Source: an uncultured beta proteobacterium
GTDB taxonomy: Bacteria > Pseudomonadota > Gammaproteobacteria > Burkholderiales > Burkholderiaceae_A
Assembly: GCA_902625535.1 (NCBI GenBank)
Contig: CACOBT010000008.1
Location: forward strand, 1 to 64,000
Direction of reading: 5' to 3'
DNA: 64,000 nt
The notes under the pieces are model-generated. The model did no database searches and had not been told where the DNA came from. It saw only the letters and a list, made by a program, of their open reading frames with translations. Shown here one piece after another: positions 27,046 to 36,485 of the stretch (position 1 is the stretch's first letter; each line of letters begins with the position of its first letter). The position numbers were made by a program, and so were the translations under genes.

Positions 27046-28773
27046 CTACTTACCCCTAGAAAAGAGTTTGTCTAATGTTTCCATTGAAAGCTCCGTCCAG
27101 GTCGGTCTTCCATGATTACAAATTCCCCCATTGTTGACACTCTCGATTCTTCTCAAAATATATTCCATTTCGGCAAGTGTTAACTTTTGATTCGCTTTTA
27201 TTGCAGATTTACATGCTATGTTTCCTAATATTTCATCAATACTCTCAACGACATTACATATATTTCCGTGAGATAAAATTCCGTCTGCTATCTCCCGTAA
27301 GGCGATTGCATGTTTTCTTCCAACTAGAATCTCGGGTATACCTTCTATCACAAGCGTTGTCTCATTCATGACTTTTACTTGAAAACCATAGTTATTAATA
27401 ATTTCAATACGGTTTTTTATTGAGGGAAGCGCTATTTCATTAAATTCAATACATTCAGGAATACTTAATTTTTGACAACGAAGGTTATCATTTTTTTTTA
27501 AGTCTTCCAATAATATTCTTTCGTGCGCTGCGTGAGCGTCAACAATAATTAATCCACGGACATTTTGCGCCAAAATATAGATATTGTTGAGGTGACAAAT
27601 AGGGTGGCCGAGCCCACTTCCTGCATTATCATGATTAGGTTTTTCAAAGAGTGACAACTCAGTAAATCTCTGCTCTAGTTTTGGAAACCCGTCTTGATTT
27701 TGGTTTTGGTCAAAACCAGATAGACTCTTACTTACTATACTGTCGTTGTGTTTTCGACTCGTCTCCGAAAACGTTAGTTCATTTTTCCTTCCTCTTAAGT
27801 CGTTTGTTGAGAGTGCTCTGCATAAGATTCTGTATACGGCGTTGTACACAACGTTATTATTCCGAAAATGTACTTCTTTCTTTCCGGGGTGGACATTAAA
27901 ATTAATATATTCGTTGGGCGTGGTTATAAATAGAAGTAAGTATGGCGTGTGTAATTCATGGACTCGATTCTTAAAAGCGTTCTTAATAGCATATGAAATG
28001 GTGACATTTTTTATTGGTCTATTATTCACATAAAAGAAATGAGGAGGTTTTTTAACGACTTCCTGACTGGCTGAGATGTATAATTCAACATCCAGCTCCC
28101 CAAACCTTTCAGAGTAAACTACCACTTGTTCTTCAGATAAACCGAAAACATTCGCGAATCTAGCAAGTCCCGATGATTTCTTAAGAGATGTAACCTCTAT
28201 ACCTTGATGAGATAGACTAAATTCCACATCCGGATACACCAGACTGAGCTGGGTAAAAATAGATTGACAGTGTTTAAATTCAGTTCTGTTATTTTTTAAG
28301 AACCTTTTCCTTGCAGGCAAATTGTGAAAAAGATTCTCGACAACTATGTCAGTTCCATTATCTCCAGGAGAGGAATAGATCTCCCAACTACCACTCGGTT
28401 TTACCAACTCATATCCTTTTTCGGAAAACTGTACTTTAGACCGAATCTTTATATTTGCTACAGATGATATTGCTGCTAAAGCCTCGCCACGAAATCCGTG
28501 GCTTAAACAGTTCTCAAAGTCCTCTTGTGTCGAAATCTTACTTGTCGCATGATTTTCAATCGCAAGAAGCAAATCATTTTTTTCAATTCCAAAGCCGTTG
28601 TCCGTGACCAATATCGATTTTGAGCCTCCATCTATAAGTTTTACTGAGATATTACCCGCTCCGGCGTCAATTGAGTTTTCTATCAACTCTTTTACTATTG
28701 AGGCCGGCCTTTCCACTATTTCACCTGCAGCGATTTGATCAATTAATTTTTGAGATAGCTTATTAATTTTCAT
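27046..28773 (-). CDS. mutL: DNA mismatch repair protein MutL
   Basis: Links MutS recognition to downstream repair. The GHKL ATPase half starts at residue 1 with QIAAGEIVERPASIVKELIENSIDAGA, then DNGFGI and HGFRGEAL. The C-terminal dimerisation half contains DAHAAHERILLE, which follows the DxHA-x2-E-x4-E endonuclease motif found in MutL proteins of bacteria without MutH. 575 aa, with a short linker between the halves. It lies 4 bp downstream of amiC. Confidence 0.95.
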   Translation of the reverse strand: MKINKLSQKLIDQIAAGEIVERPASIVKELIENSIDAGAGNISVKLIDGGSKSILVTDNGFGIEKNDLLLAIENHATSKISTQEDFENCLSHGFRGEALAAISSVANIKIRSKVQFSEKGYELVKPSGSWEIYSSPGDNGTDIVVENLFHNLPARKRFLKNNRTEFKHCQSIFTQLSLVYPDVEFSLSHQGIEVTSLKKSSGLARFANVFGLSEEQVVVYSERFGELDVELYISASQEVVKKPPHFFYVNNRPIKNVTISYAIKNAFKNRVHELHTPYLLLFITTPNEYINFNVHPGKKEVHFRNNNVVYNAVYRILCRALSTNDLRGRKNELTFSETSRKHNDSIVSKSLSGFDQNQNQDGFPKLEQRFTELSLFEKPNHDNAGSGLGHPICHLNNIYILAQNVRGLIIVDAHAAHERILLEDLKKNDNLRCQKLSIPECIEFNEIALPSIKNRIEIINNYGFQVKVMNETTLVIEGIPEILVGRKHAIALREIADGILSHGNICNVVESIDEILGNIACKSAIKANQKLTLAEMEYILRRIESVNNGGICNHGRPTWTELSMETLDKLFSRGK

Positions 28774-28777
28774 TATG

Positions 28778-29974
28778 TTAAAGTCTCAGCCGACTATTGC
28801 TTATAAAAGTCAAAATCCCATTATTTAGTGCACTTGCAATTTTTTCTTGATGAAAGGAATTTTTCAATCTTGCCTCCTCGCGTGGATTACTTATAAAAGC
28901 CGTTTCAACAAGTATCGATGGTATGTCTGGATTTTTCAAAACAGCAAAACCAGCACCTTCAACTGTTTTCTTGTGCAGACGACTTATATTCGCAAGTTCA
29001 TTAAGGACTTCTTTTCCTAAAAATGAGGAATTCTTGATTTGGGCAGATGTGGACATGTTAAATATTGTCTTCGCAATCTCACTGTTTTTGTTGACTATCT
29101 CCCCGCCCACCAAATCTGCTAGATTTTCCTTGTTAGCTAACCATCTTGCAGCCTCGCTTGATGCGCCTTTATCGGACAAGATATATACGCTTGCCCCCCT
29201 GGCTTCAGGTCTCACCCAGGCATCCGCATGGATAGAAACAAAAACACTCGCGTTAGCCCTTTTTGCTCTTTTTATCCTATTACGTAGAGACACAAAATAA
29301 TCGTTATTTCTTGTTAGGTAAACTTTGAATCGGGGATTCTTTTCAATTTTCCTTTTAAGTCTTTTCGCTATCTCTAATACTACATCCTTCTCTTTAGTTC
29401 CTCTTCTCCCGATCGCCCCTGGATCTTCCCCCCCATGACCTGGATCAATTGCTATTGTGATACGCTTCTTAACTTCTTTTTGTAATCTTTTTCGTTCATT
29501 TAGCTTTTTGGCACTTTCGTATTCTTTTAAAAAACTAAGTAACCTATCCTTTGGTGTGTGCGGTATAAAATCGATTACTAATCGTTCCTTATAATGTGCG
29601 ATGGAAGGTATTGATGAAATTCTTGCGCGTGTTAAGGGAGATGTGTAGAAGATTATTTTACTATGGTCTGCCTTTGAACTGACGACCGAGATTTTTTCTA
29701 CAGGCGTATTTTTAAGATTAACTTTGATTAATTTACTTAAATTTTTTCTGTTAACTTTCACATGAAAAATATCAACAATGATTTTGTCAGGATTTTTTTC
29801 ATTTGAGTATTTTATTTTTATATTTTTGTCCAAGTGTTCTATAGCTAGTCGGGTATATTCCTTGCTTGGCCAAATTCTCACAGCTATTATCTCAAATGCA
29901 CAAGCCATCTTTGGCATAAGATTTAAAAAGTATAGTGCAAAGAGGTTTGTTATAAAATTTCGTCGATTTATCAT
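28778..29974 (-). CDS. amiC: N-acetylmuramoyl-L-alanine amidase AmiC type
   Basis: A periplasmic zinc amidase that splits septal peptidoglycan. The N-terminus NRRNFITNLFALYFL is a plausible Tat signal (twin arginine then hydrophobic core). An AMIN targeting domain covers about residues 30-140. The Amidase_3 domain has IDPGHGGEDPGAIG, VSIHADAW and the C-terminal ILVETAFISN (zinc ligands and catalytic Glu). 398 aa. The ATG abuts the tsaE stop. Confidence 0.93.
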   Translation of the reverse strand: MINRRNFITNLFALYFLNLMPKMACAFEIIAVRIWPSKEYTRLAIEHLDKNIKIKYSNEKNPDKIIVDIFHVKVNRKNLSKLIKVNLKNTPVEKISVVSSKADHSKIIFYTSPLTRARISSIPSIAHYKERLVIDFIPHTPKDRLLSFLKEYESAKKLNERKRLQKEVKKRITIAIDPGHGGEDPGAIGRRGTKEKDVVLEIAKRLKRKIEKNPRFKVYLTRNNDYFVSLRNRIKRAKRANASVFVSIHADAWVRPEARGASVYILSDKGASSEAARWLANKENLADLVGGEIVNKNSEIAKTIFNMSTSAQIKNSSFLGKEVLNELANISRLHKKTVEGAGFAVLKNPDIPSILVETAFISNPREEARLKNSFHQEKIASALNNGILTFISNSRLRL

Positions 29975-30466
29975 TTAGTAATCACATTTGTTAAACATTT
30001 CTAATAGCTGAATTCTCTTCAAATACATCGACACATCCCGCTTTTTTTCCTCATGCTTGTAATTTCCTAGTGTGATGGTAAAGTGGATATCGGGGCATGG
30101 TAAGCCTTTCGCTTTTTCTGGCCATTCTAAAAAAACTAAATTATCATCTTCCTCAAATAATGATCGAATTTCTCCATGTTGCCATGCTGAGGGGTTTTCC
30201 ATTCGAAATAAATCAACGTGACAAATTGTTTTTTTCTTTTTCCTGTAACACTCAATCATACTGAAACTTGGGCTTTTAATATTTTCTGTTATACCAATAT
30301 TTTTTAATAGAATTCTAATATAAGATGTTTTTCCAGCTCCAATGCCTCCACTAAAATAGATATAATGTAATGCATTGCTTTCAATCATATTTTGTAATTT
30401 CGATGCTATTGTTTGAAAATCAGGTTCTCCTACCCCTTCAAATACCAGCTTGTTTTTTTTATCCAT
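29975..30466 (-). CDS. tsaE: tRNA threonylcarbamoyladenosine biosynthesis ATPase TsaE
   Basis: The ATPase partner of TsaB-TsaD in t6A37 formation. The 163-aa protein has Walker A GGIGAGKTSYIR, the SPSFSMIECY switch and HVDLFRM, and a Walker B-like NLVFLEWPEKA. It is the first gene of the minus-strand run tsaE-amiC-mutL-miaA and is divergent from queG (17 bp between starts). tsaD lies in the same window. Confidence 0.92.
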   Translation of the reverse strand: MDKKNKLVFEGVGEPDFQTIASKLQNMIESNALHYIYFSGGIGAGKTSYIRILLKNIGITENIKSPSFSMIECYRKKKKTICHVDLFRMENPSAWQHGEIRSLFEEDDNLVFLEWPEKAKGLPCPDIHFTITLGNYKHEEKKRDVSMYLKRIQLLEMFNKCDY

Positions 30467-30483
30467 GATGTTATCTTAAACCG

Positions 30484-31641
30484 ATGACGCAACTTATAAA
30501 ATCCAAAATCGCAATCAGCGCAGAAATAAACCAAAAAATAGAAAAAGTTGGTTATGATTCAGGATTTTCAACCGTTAGCGTGATAGCGATAGATGAATTG
30601 AAGACCTTGACTAGTCTGCCACGTAATTACACTAAGTATTTGAATTCTAATATGGTCGGCGATATGACATATCTGAAAAAAAAACTCCGATACTTTCACA
30701 GGCCTAATGAAATTTTACCAAATGTTAAAAGTGCCATAGTTGTTGCAATGAACTATCTAAATCAAAGCAGCAAGCAAGACTGGCAGAAAGCCGAACTAAA
30801 AAAACTGGATTCTTCAGATACTGGATATGTCTCTATTTATGCACGAGGAAGAGATTACCATAAGGTTTTAAAAAAAAATTTAAAATCTTTTGCTAATAAA
30901 ATATCAATGATAATTGGTGAATTTGGTCATAGAGCTTGTGTAGACACTGTACCGATTTTTGAAATAGAGTTGGCAGTGCTTGGGGGTATAGGTTGGAGAG
31001 GTAAAAATACGCTTCTTATCAACAAGGATAATGGGTCCATATTTTTTTTAGGAGTTTTACTCGTAGATTACCCGTTGCAGAGTAAGAAAAAAATCACAAC
31101 CGACCACTGTGGAACATGTACAGCATGTTTAGACATCTGCCCAACCAAGGCTTTTTTAGGACCTTACAGGTTAAATCCTACTCGCTGCATTTCTTATCTC
31201 ACAATTGAACATAAAGGTATAATTCCAACAGAGTTAAGACCGCTAATCGGTAATCGCATTTATGGTTGTGATGATTGCCAGCTTGTTTGTCCATGGAATA
31301 AATTTGCAAAAGTCGCCAAATTATCTGATTTTGATGTTCGTAATGGGTTGGACAACGCGGAACTTGTATATTTGTTTTCGTGGAGTGAGGCTGAATTTCG
31401 AGAGAGGCATGCGGGAAGCTCAATTCTAAGGATTGGTTATCAGCAGTGGCTTAGAAATATCGCGGTTGCTTTGGGCAACGTAGCCTCATCAAAAAATGGA
31501 AATAGGGATTCATCGGAAAATTACAAGGACGACTCGAAAGAAAAAATAATATTTCTTTTAAAAAAACGAATTTCTGAATCGAGTAATTTAGTTGGAGTTC
31601 ATGCGTCTTGGGCATTGAGACAATATGATTCAAAGGTTTAA
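30484..31641 (+). CDS. queG: Epoxyqueuosine reductase QueG
   Basis: A cobalamin-dependent iron-sulfur enzyme that makes the last step of queuosine in tRNA. Two [4Fe-4S] sites are visible: CGTCTACLDICPTKAF and YGCDDCQLVCPWN, plus the conserved SYLTIEHKG. 385 aa; the C-terminal part is a HEAT-like segment ending in GVHASWALRQY. It overlaps xerD by 17 bp. Confidence 0.93.
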   Translation: MTQLIKSKIAISAEINQKIEKVGYDSGFSTVSVIAIDELKTLTSLPRNYTKYLNSNMVGDMTYLKKKLRYFHRPNEILPNVKSAIVVAMNYLNQSSKQDWQKAELKKLDSSDTGYVSIYARGRDYHKVLKKNLKSFANKISMIIGEFGHRACVDTVPIFEIELAVLGGIGWRGKNTLLINKDNGSIFFLGVLLVDYPLQSKKKITTDHCGTCTACLDICPTKAFLGPYRLNPTRCISYLTIEHKGIIPTELRPLIGNRIYGCDDCQLVCPWNKFAKVAKLSDFDVRNGLDNAELVYLFSWSEAEFRERHAGSSILRIGYQQWLRNIAVALGNVASSKNGNRDSSENYKDDSKEKIIFLLKKRISESSNLVGVHASWALRQYDSKV

Positions 31642-32527
31642 CATAGACAACGAACTCGTGGACAAGTTTTGCAGCGTTTTGTCTTTAGAGTCCGGACTTT
31701 CAAGTAATACCGTGACGGCTTACCGCGGTGATATTATTGATTTCAATCTTTGGTTAGAGGAAAAAGAAATCATTGTGTCGGATGTTTCCGAGCCGTTAAT
31801 CAATGAATATTTTAATCACGTAAAAAAGAGTTTAAAGGTATCCACGCTTAATAGAAAAATCTCTTCCATTAAAAAGTTTTATTTGTGGATGGTTCGAGAA
31901 AAGTACATGGAAATCAATCCATCAACAAAAGTCAAAGGATTAAAGTTGAGAGAGAAATTAGCATTTGTTTTGACTGAAGAGCAGTTGTCGCATTTATTCT
32001 CGCTGCCTAATACGGAGACAAACAACGGCTTGAGGGATAGAACAATACTGGAGTTAATGTATGCTTCAGGGTTGAGAGTATCTGAGCTTGTTGGGCTCAA
32101 ATATACCGATTGTCTCCTTGCAGAAAAGGCAGTGTTAGTTTGGGGTAAAGGTAGAAAAGAACGCGTAGTACCTTTCGGCGAAGAGGCATTCTTTTGGATT
32201 CAAAAATATCTATCTCATTCTCGGCCGACGTTTCTAAAGAATAAATCGTCAACTTCTTTTTTCGTCGGTAGAGGAGGAGGAAAGCTAACTAGACAATTTA
32301 TATGGAAGTTGGTGCGGACGTTAGCGAAACAAATTGGTTTAGAAAATTACTGTACTCCTCATACGTTTAGGCATACTTTTGCAACTCATTTATTGAACAA
32401 TGGCGCAGATTTGCGTAGCATTCAACTTCTTTTGGGTCACACCGATATATCAACAACACAAATTTATACTAAAATAGCATTAGATAACTTAAAAAGAATC
32501 TATGCTAAACATCATCCCAGGGCCTGA
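31625..32527 (+). CDS. xerD: Site-specific tyrosine recombinase XerD
   Basis: Resolves chromosome dimers at dif with XerC. The 300 residues comprise the SAM-like core-binding domain (LSLESGLSSNTVTAYRGDI) and a catalytic domain with the RHRH-Y set: ASGLRVSELVGLK, HTFRHTFATHLL, LLGHTDISTTQIYTK. The length and lack of an attached integrase tail argue for the housekeeping XerD rather than a phage or integron integrase. Confidence 0.93.
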   Translation: MIQRFNIDNELVDKFCSVLSLESGLSSNTVTAYRGDIIDFNLWLEEKEIIVSDVSEPLINEYFNHVKKSLKVSTLNRKISSIKKFYLWMVREKYMEINPSTKVKGLKLREKLAFVLTEEQLSHLFSLPNTETNNGLRDRTILELMYASGLRVSELVGLKYTDCLLAEKAVLVWGKGRKERVVPFGEEAFFWIQKYLSHSRPTFLKNKSSTSFFVGRGGGKLTRQFIWKLVRTLAKQIGLENYCTPHTFRHTFATHLLNNGADLRSIQLLLGHTDISTTQIYTKIALDNLKRIYAKHHPRA

Positions 32528-32530
32528 GTT

Positions 32531-33160
32531 ATTGAAGTTTTAATAATAGCTATTTTTGTAAGCGCCGCTTATTTAATCGGATCAATGTCTTTTGCGATAC
32601 TTGTGTCCAGGCTTCGTGGTGTTGCAGACCCACGAGAATACGGCTCTAAAAACCCTGGTGCTACGAATGTTTTCAGAAGCGGTGATCGAGTTGCTGGTTT
32701 GCTAACTTTTCTCGGTGATTTTGGTAAAGGTTATTTAAGTGTATTCGTTACTAATTCGACATCGGCACTATTGCTTGACGAGAAAAATGCCCTTCAGGTA
32801 ATTATTTTTGTGTCTTTAGCAGTTGTTCTGGGACATATTTATCCTATCTTTCACGGTTTTAAAGGTGGTAAGGGAGTTGCAACAACTTTCGGTGTTTTGT
32901 TAGCTTTTTCCGTTGTTATTGGAGTAATCGCTGCGTTTATTTGGTTGGTATCTTTTTTTATAACCCGAGTTTCTGGATTTGCGGCCGTCTTGACAGCATT
33001 TTCCATCCCTATCCTTGCTTATTTTGTAATCGATCTGGATTATTCCCATGACTTTTGGTTTGTTTACGGAATGATTTGTCTTCTTTCTATTTTACTTCTG
33101 TTGAGGCATTCAGATAATATTTATGCTTTAAAGAAAAAGTTTAGATTAACAAAACGGTGA
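32531..33160 (+). CDS. plsY: Glycerol-3-phosphate acyltransferase PlsY, probable ATT start
   Basis: Acylates glycerol 3-phosphate from acyl-phosphate at the inner membrane. The core motifs SKNPGATNVFRSG and HIYPIFHGFKGGKGVATTFG are intact. The first ATG (32585) would remove the first membrane helix and the GS motif of the family. The codons before it, from 32531, read EVLIIAIFVSAAYLIGSMSF, exactly the missing helix, and the frame is stopped by the xerD TGA at 32525. No ATG, GTG or TTG exists there, so initiation at ATT 32531, eight bases after an AGGG, is the best explanation. This gives 209 aa. The 3' end overlaps tsaD by 15 bp. Confidence 0.85.
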   Translation: MEVLIIAIFVSAAYLIGSMSFAILVSRLRGVADPREYGSKNPGATNVFRSGDRVAGLLTFLGDFGKGYLSVFVTNSTSALLLDEKNALQVIIFVSLAVVLGHIYPIFHGFKGGKGVATTFGVLLAFSVVIGVIAAFIWLVSFFITRVSGFAAVLTAFSIPILAYFVIDLDYSHDFWFVYGMICLLSILLLLRHSDNIYALKKKFRLTKR

Positions 33161-34231
33161 TTTTTGAGTCCCCGTCCCTAAACCCCACCTGGGTCTGACT
33201 TTCAAATCTTCAGGGTAACAATTTTCTTGAAAAATGCTTTTTACACCACCAGCCCAAGCGATCATCAAACCGTTATCCGTGCAAAGGTGTCTGGGCGGTA
33301 TTCTTACTGAAACTTGCATCGACTGACAAAGTTTACGCAAGGTTTCTCTAATTTTTTTATTAGCTGCTACGCCACCTGAAACAACGAGAGACTTGACACC
33401 CGTTGCTACAATTGCATCCTTTATCTTTGAAGCCAGTACTGCGGATATAGTATGTTGCAGACTTGCAGCGATATCATTTTCCCATACATTTTCGTTCGAA
33501 GATTTTGACTTTATAATTTCACGGATTACTGCAGTTTTTAAACCCGAAAAGCTCAAATTCAATCCTTGTTTGTTTAACAGAGGCTTTGGAAAGTTGTATT
33601 TTTCAGGATTGCCCTGCTGAGCCAACTCCTCGATGATTGGGCCACCGGGATAACTGTATCCTAATTCCTGGCTGACTTTATCAAACGTCTCCCCAATTGA
33701 ATCGTCGATAGTTTCTCCTAGTAATTCATAGTTACCAATTTGCTTTGCCAAAATAATCTGTGTATGACCGCCGGAAATCAATAAGGTAAGAAACGGGAAA
33801 TTTTTTTTCGGATATGATTTTGAGTTAATAAAAGCAGATAATATGTGACCTTCAAGATGGTTTACGGGGATTAAAGGTTTATTTACAGCCGCAGCCAAAC
33901 CAGATGCGAAATTAAGCCCGGTTAGTAAAGAACCTTTAAGACCTGGTCCCGTCGTTACAGCGATCCTGGATAAACAATTGGGGGTTATGCCACTTTCAGT
34001 AAGAGCCTGGTTTGTCAAAGGTAGCAAAGAACGTAAATGTTCTCGAGACGCAAGTTCTGGGACAACACCCCCGTACTCATTATGTAACTTTGTCTGGGAA
34101 GCTAATCTATTACTCAAGATATCCAGAGTGAGTTGCTCAGGGTCGTGGTAATTAACTGACGTTTTTATGATTGACACGCCGGTGTCATCACAACTTGTTT
34201 CAATCCCAAGAATCAGCTCTTCTTTTACCAT
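33146..34231 (-). CDS. tsaD: tRNA threonylcarbamoyladenosine transferase TsaD
   Basis: The catalytic subunit for t6A37. The 361-aa ASKHA-fold protein starts [18 protein letters not shown] and carries the metal-binding [21 protein letters not shown] and [14 protein letters not shown]. It is divergent from rpsU, an arrangement widespread in beta- and gammaproteobacteria. Confidence 0.96.
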   Translation of the reverse strand: MVKEELILGIETSCDDTGVSIIKTSVNYHDPEQLTLDILSNRLASQTKLHNEYGGVVPELASREHLRSLLPLTNQALTESGITPNCLSRIAVTTGPGLKGSLLTGLNFASGLAAAVNKPLIPVNHLEGHILSAFINSKSYPKKNFPFLTLLISGGHTQIILAKQIGNYELLGETIDDSIGETFDKVSQELGYSYPGGPIIEELAQQGNPEKYNFPKPLLNKQGLNLSFSGLKTAVIREIIKSKSSNENVWENDIAASLQHTISAVLASKIKDAIVATGVKSLVVSGGVAANKKIRETLRKLCQSMQVSVRIPPRHLCTDNGLMIAWAGGVKSIFQENCYPEDLKVRPRWGLGTGTQKSPFC

Positions 34232-34318
34232 ACCGCTAGATTTGTCAATTATTGCAAAATTAGTTACTCTAATGCATACTATACCGTTTTTACATTATTG
34301 AGAGAGTTAAGGGGTGCT

Positions 34319-34531
34319 ATGCCTGTAGTTAGATTAAAAGACAATGAGCCGTTTGAATCAGGAATGAGGCGGTTTAAACGCACGATTGAAAAAATAGGTT
34401 TGTTAACGGAGCTGAGGGCCCGTGAATTTTATGAAAAACCAACCGCTGAGCGAAAAAGGAAAAGAGCTGCTGCTGTAAAGCGCCATCACAAAAGGATTCG
34501 TTCGCAAATGATTCCTACCAGGAAATACTAG
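34319..34531 (+). CDS. rpsU: 30S ribosomal protein S21
   Basis: A 70-residue basic protein beginning [20 protein letters not shown], as in all S21 proteins. ATG 34319 is preceded by AAGGGG; an upstream in-frame start at 34298 would give an unfamiliar extension. First gene of the rpsU-dnaG-rpoD macromolecular synthesis cluster. No LexA box is visible in front of it. Confidence 0.97.
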   Translation: MPVVRLKDNEPFESGMRRFKRTIEKIGLLTELRAREFYEKPTAERKRKRAAAVKRHHKRIRSQMIPTRKY

Positions 34532-34566
34532 ATAGGTTCTGATAATCGAAAGGTCGGGCAGGTTAA

Positions 34567-36360
34567 ATGGTGTCTCCCGAATTTAAGGCAAATCTGCTAG
34601 AACGGGTTGATATAGTTTCCTTGATTGCCACCCAAATTGAGCTGAAATCAAAGGGCTCAAATCACTTAGGTTTGTGCCCCTTTCATAATGAAAAAACACC
34701 TTCTTTTAGTGTCAATTCGGCCAGACAGTTCTACTATTGTTTTGGATGCGGAGCAAAAGGGGATGCTATCCAATTTTTGATGGATTTCCATAGCATCAGT
34801 TTTATTGATGCTCTTAAGGAGTTATGCCAGAGGGCGGGCGTGCAGTTTCCAGACGAAAAGAAAAATCAGAGTTCTTCTTCAGCGTTGAAAAAACAACGGC
34901 AAATCCAATCAGACCAAAAAAAAATGTTGCTGGCTGCCGCTCGATTTTATAGGAAGAGATTAGCGTTAAATCCAGCAGCAGTTGTTTATTTAAAAAATCG
35001 GGGTATTACGGGTGAAGTTGCCGCAAAATTTCACATTGGATTTGCTGAATCCTCGTGGGATAATTTGAGAGCTGTATTCAGCGAATATGAAGCCAATCCC
35101 GGTTTGTTTCGTGCGGGTTTAATTAAAAAGTCAGAGCTTAGTAACAAGGTATTCGATAGGTTACGGAATCGGATTATATTTCCGATTTTTAATAAATCAG
35201 GTGAAGTTATTGCCTTTGGTGGAAGATCATTGGTTGATGATACCGAAGCACCAAAGTATCTAAATTCCCCCGAAACCGATTTATTTTCAAAAGGAAAAGA
35301 GCTTTATGGATTTTTTGATGCTCAACGACCCATTATTAAAAGCCGATGTGCGATAGTCGTTGAAGGGTATTTTGATGTTATTTCTTTGCACCAGGCTGGG
35401 TTTACCAACTCCGTAGGTACATTGGGAACTGCATTGTCACCGTCCCATTTTTCCCAATTGGAAAGAATAAGTTGTGAAATAATCTTTATGTTTGATGGGG
35501 ATGATGCCGGAAAGCGTGCGGCCTGGAGGGCTGCTCAGATTGTTTTGAGTAATATGAGGCGGCAAGATATATTAGTCAACTTCGTTTTTCTCCCTGAAAA
35601 CGAAGACCCGGACGCTTTTGTGCGGGGACAGGGTGCTGAAAAACTAAAAAAATTACTTAAAAGTGGTATTCCACTCTCGCAAATGGTTTTTCAAACTATT
35701 TCTCCCCAGCACCGGATTTCTTCTGTTGAAGGAAGGTCCAGCGCCATCGCCGAACTTAAAGAGTTATTTAAATCAATGTCGGATAGTATTTTTAAACGAC
35801 AGCTGGTTCAGGCTGCCGGAGAGCATTTATCTTGCTCGCTTGATGAATTTCAAATTGATGTACGCTCGGACAAGGATCTAGGAAAGGAGCCTAAAGCAAC
35901 TGCTAAACGAAAATCTAAATTAGTTTCTTCTCCTGAAATGCAAATGTTGAAGGTTCTAGTCAGAGAGCCGGCAAATCTCACTTCAATAGCTTTAAAGGAC
36001 CGAGGTTGGTTTTTAGAGGATTATGGGGAAATATTGACGTGGATTCAAGAAAATGATCTTGCCGGCGATAAAGAACATGGGGAAAGGATTTCGGACGACA
36101 AGCTTAGAGAAAATCTAAGACTTCCGAAAGGTATGTTGGGGGTTTTAGAAGAGGCTCTTAAAGTTGATCCCGTTTTGGACAAAATTTTCAAAGTAGAGGG
36201 AACTTTAAAAAAAGAGTTTGAATTTTTGTTTAAGACTTTGAAGATAGGATATCTTGAAACCAAAGCAAAATATTTGTCGGCTAACCCAGAGGATAAAATA
36301 GGCGAAATTCATGAAATAAGGCAAGAAATTTTGAGGTTAAAGAATGCTCAGGTCGAATAA
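34567..36360 (+). CDS. dnaG: DNA primase
   Basis: Makes RNA primers at the fork. Three domains are visible in 597 residues. The CHC2 zinc domain has LCPFHNEKTPSF and YYCFGCGAKGD. The TOPRIM core has VVEGYFDVISLHQAG and FMFDGDDAGKRAAWRA. A C-terminal helical DnaB-interaction region begins after about residue 440 and is less conserved. It follows rpsU with a 35-bp gap. Confidence 0.96.
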   Translation: MVSPEFKANLLERVDIVSLIATQIELKSKGSNHLGLCPFHNEKTPSFSVNSARQFYYCFGCGAKGDAIQFLMDFHSISFIDALKELCQRAGVQFPDEKKNQSSSSALKKQRQIQSDQKKMLLAAARFYRKRLALNPAAVVYLKNRGITGEVAAKFHIGFAESSWDNLRAVFSEYEANPGLFRAGLIKKSELSNKVFDRLRNRIIFPIFNKSGEVIAFGGRSLVDDTEAPKYLNSPETDLFSKGKELYGFFDAQRPIIKSRCAIVVEGYFDVISLHQAGFTNSVGTLGTALSPSHFSQLERISCEIIFMFDGDDAGKRAAWRAAQIVLSNMRRQDILVNFVFLPENEDPDAFVRGQGAEKLKKLLKSGIPLSQMVFQTISPQHRISSVEGRSSAIAELKELFKSMSDSIFKRQLVQAAGEHLSCSLDEFQIDVRSDKDLGKEPKATAKRKSKLVSSPEMQMLKVLVREPANLTSIALKDRGWFLEDYGEILTWIQENDLAGDKEHGERISDDKLRENLRLPKGMLGVLEEALKVDPVLDKIFKVEGTLKKEFEFLFKTLKIGYLETKAKYLSANPEDKIGEIHEIRQEILRLKNAQVE

Positions 36361-36485
36361 ACCTGGTATTCTAGTAGATTTTGTGCACGAACGAAAAAAT
36401 CAGAGTCATTTAGTGATTCTTACTTATTATTTTTCTGTACCGCAAGTTACTTAAAATTTTAAATTATCGAAATTATGGAGTTACG

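Noticed and set aside
31625..32527. Phage or integron integrase
   Set aside because: Length, motif spacing and housekeeping neighbours (queG, plsY) indicate XerD. No att sites, phage genes or cassette arrays are nearby.
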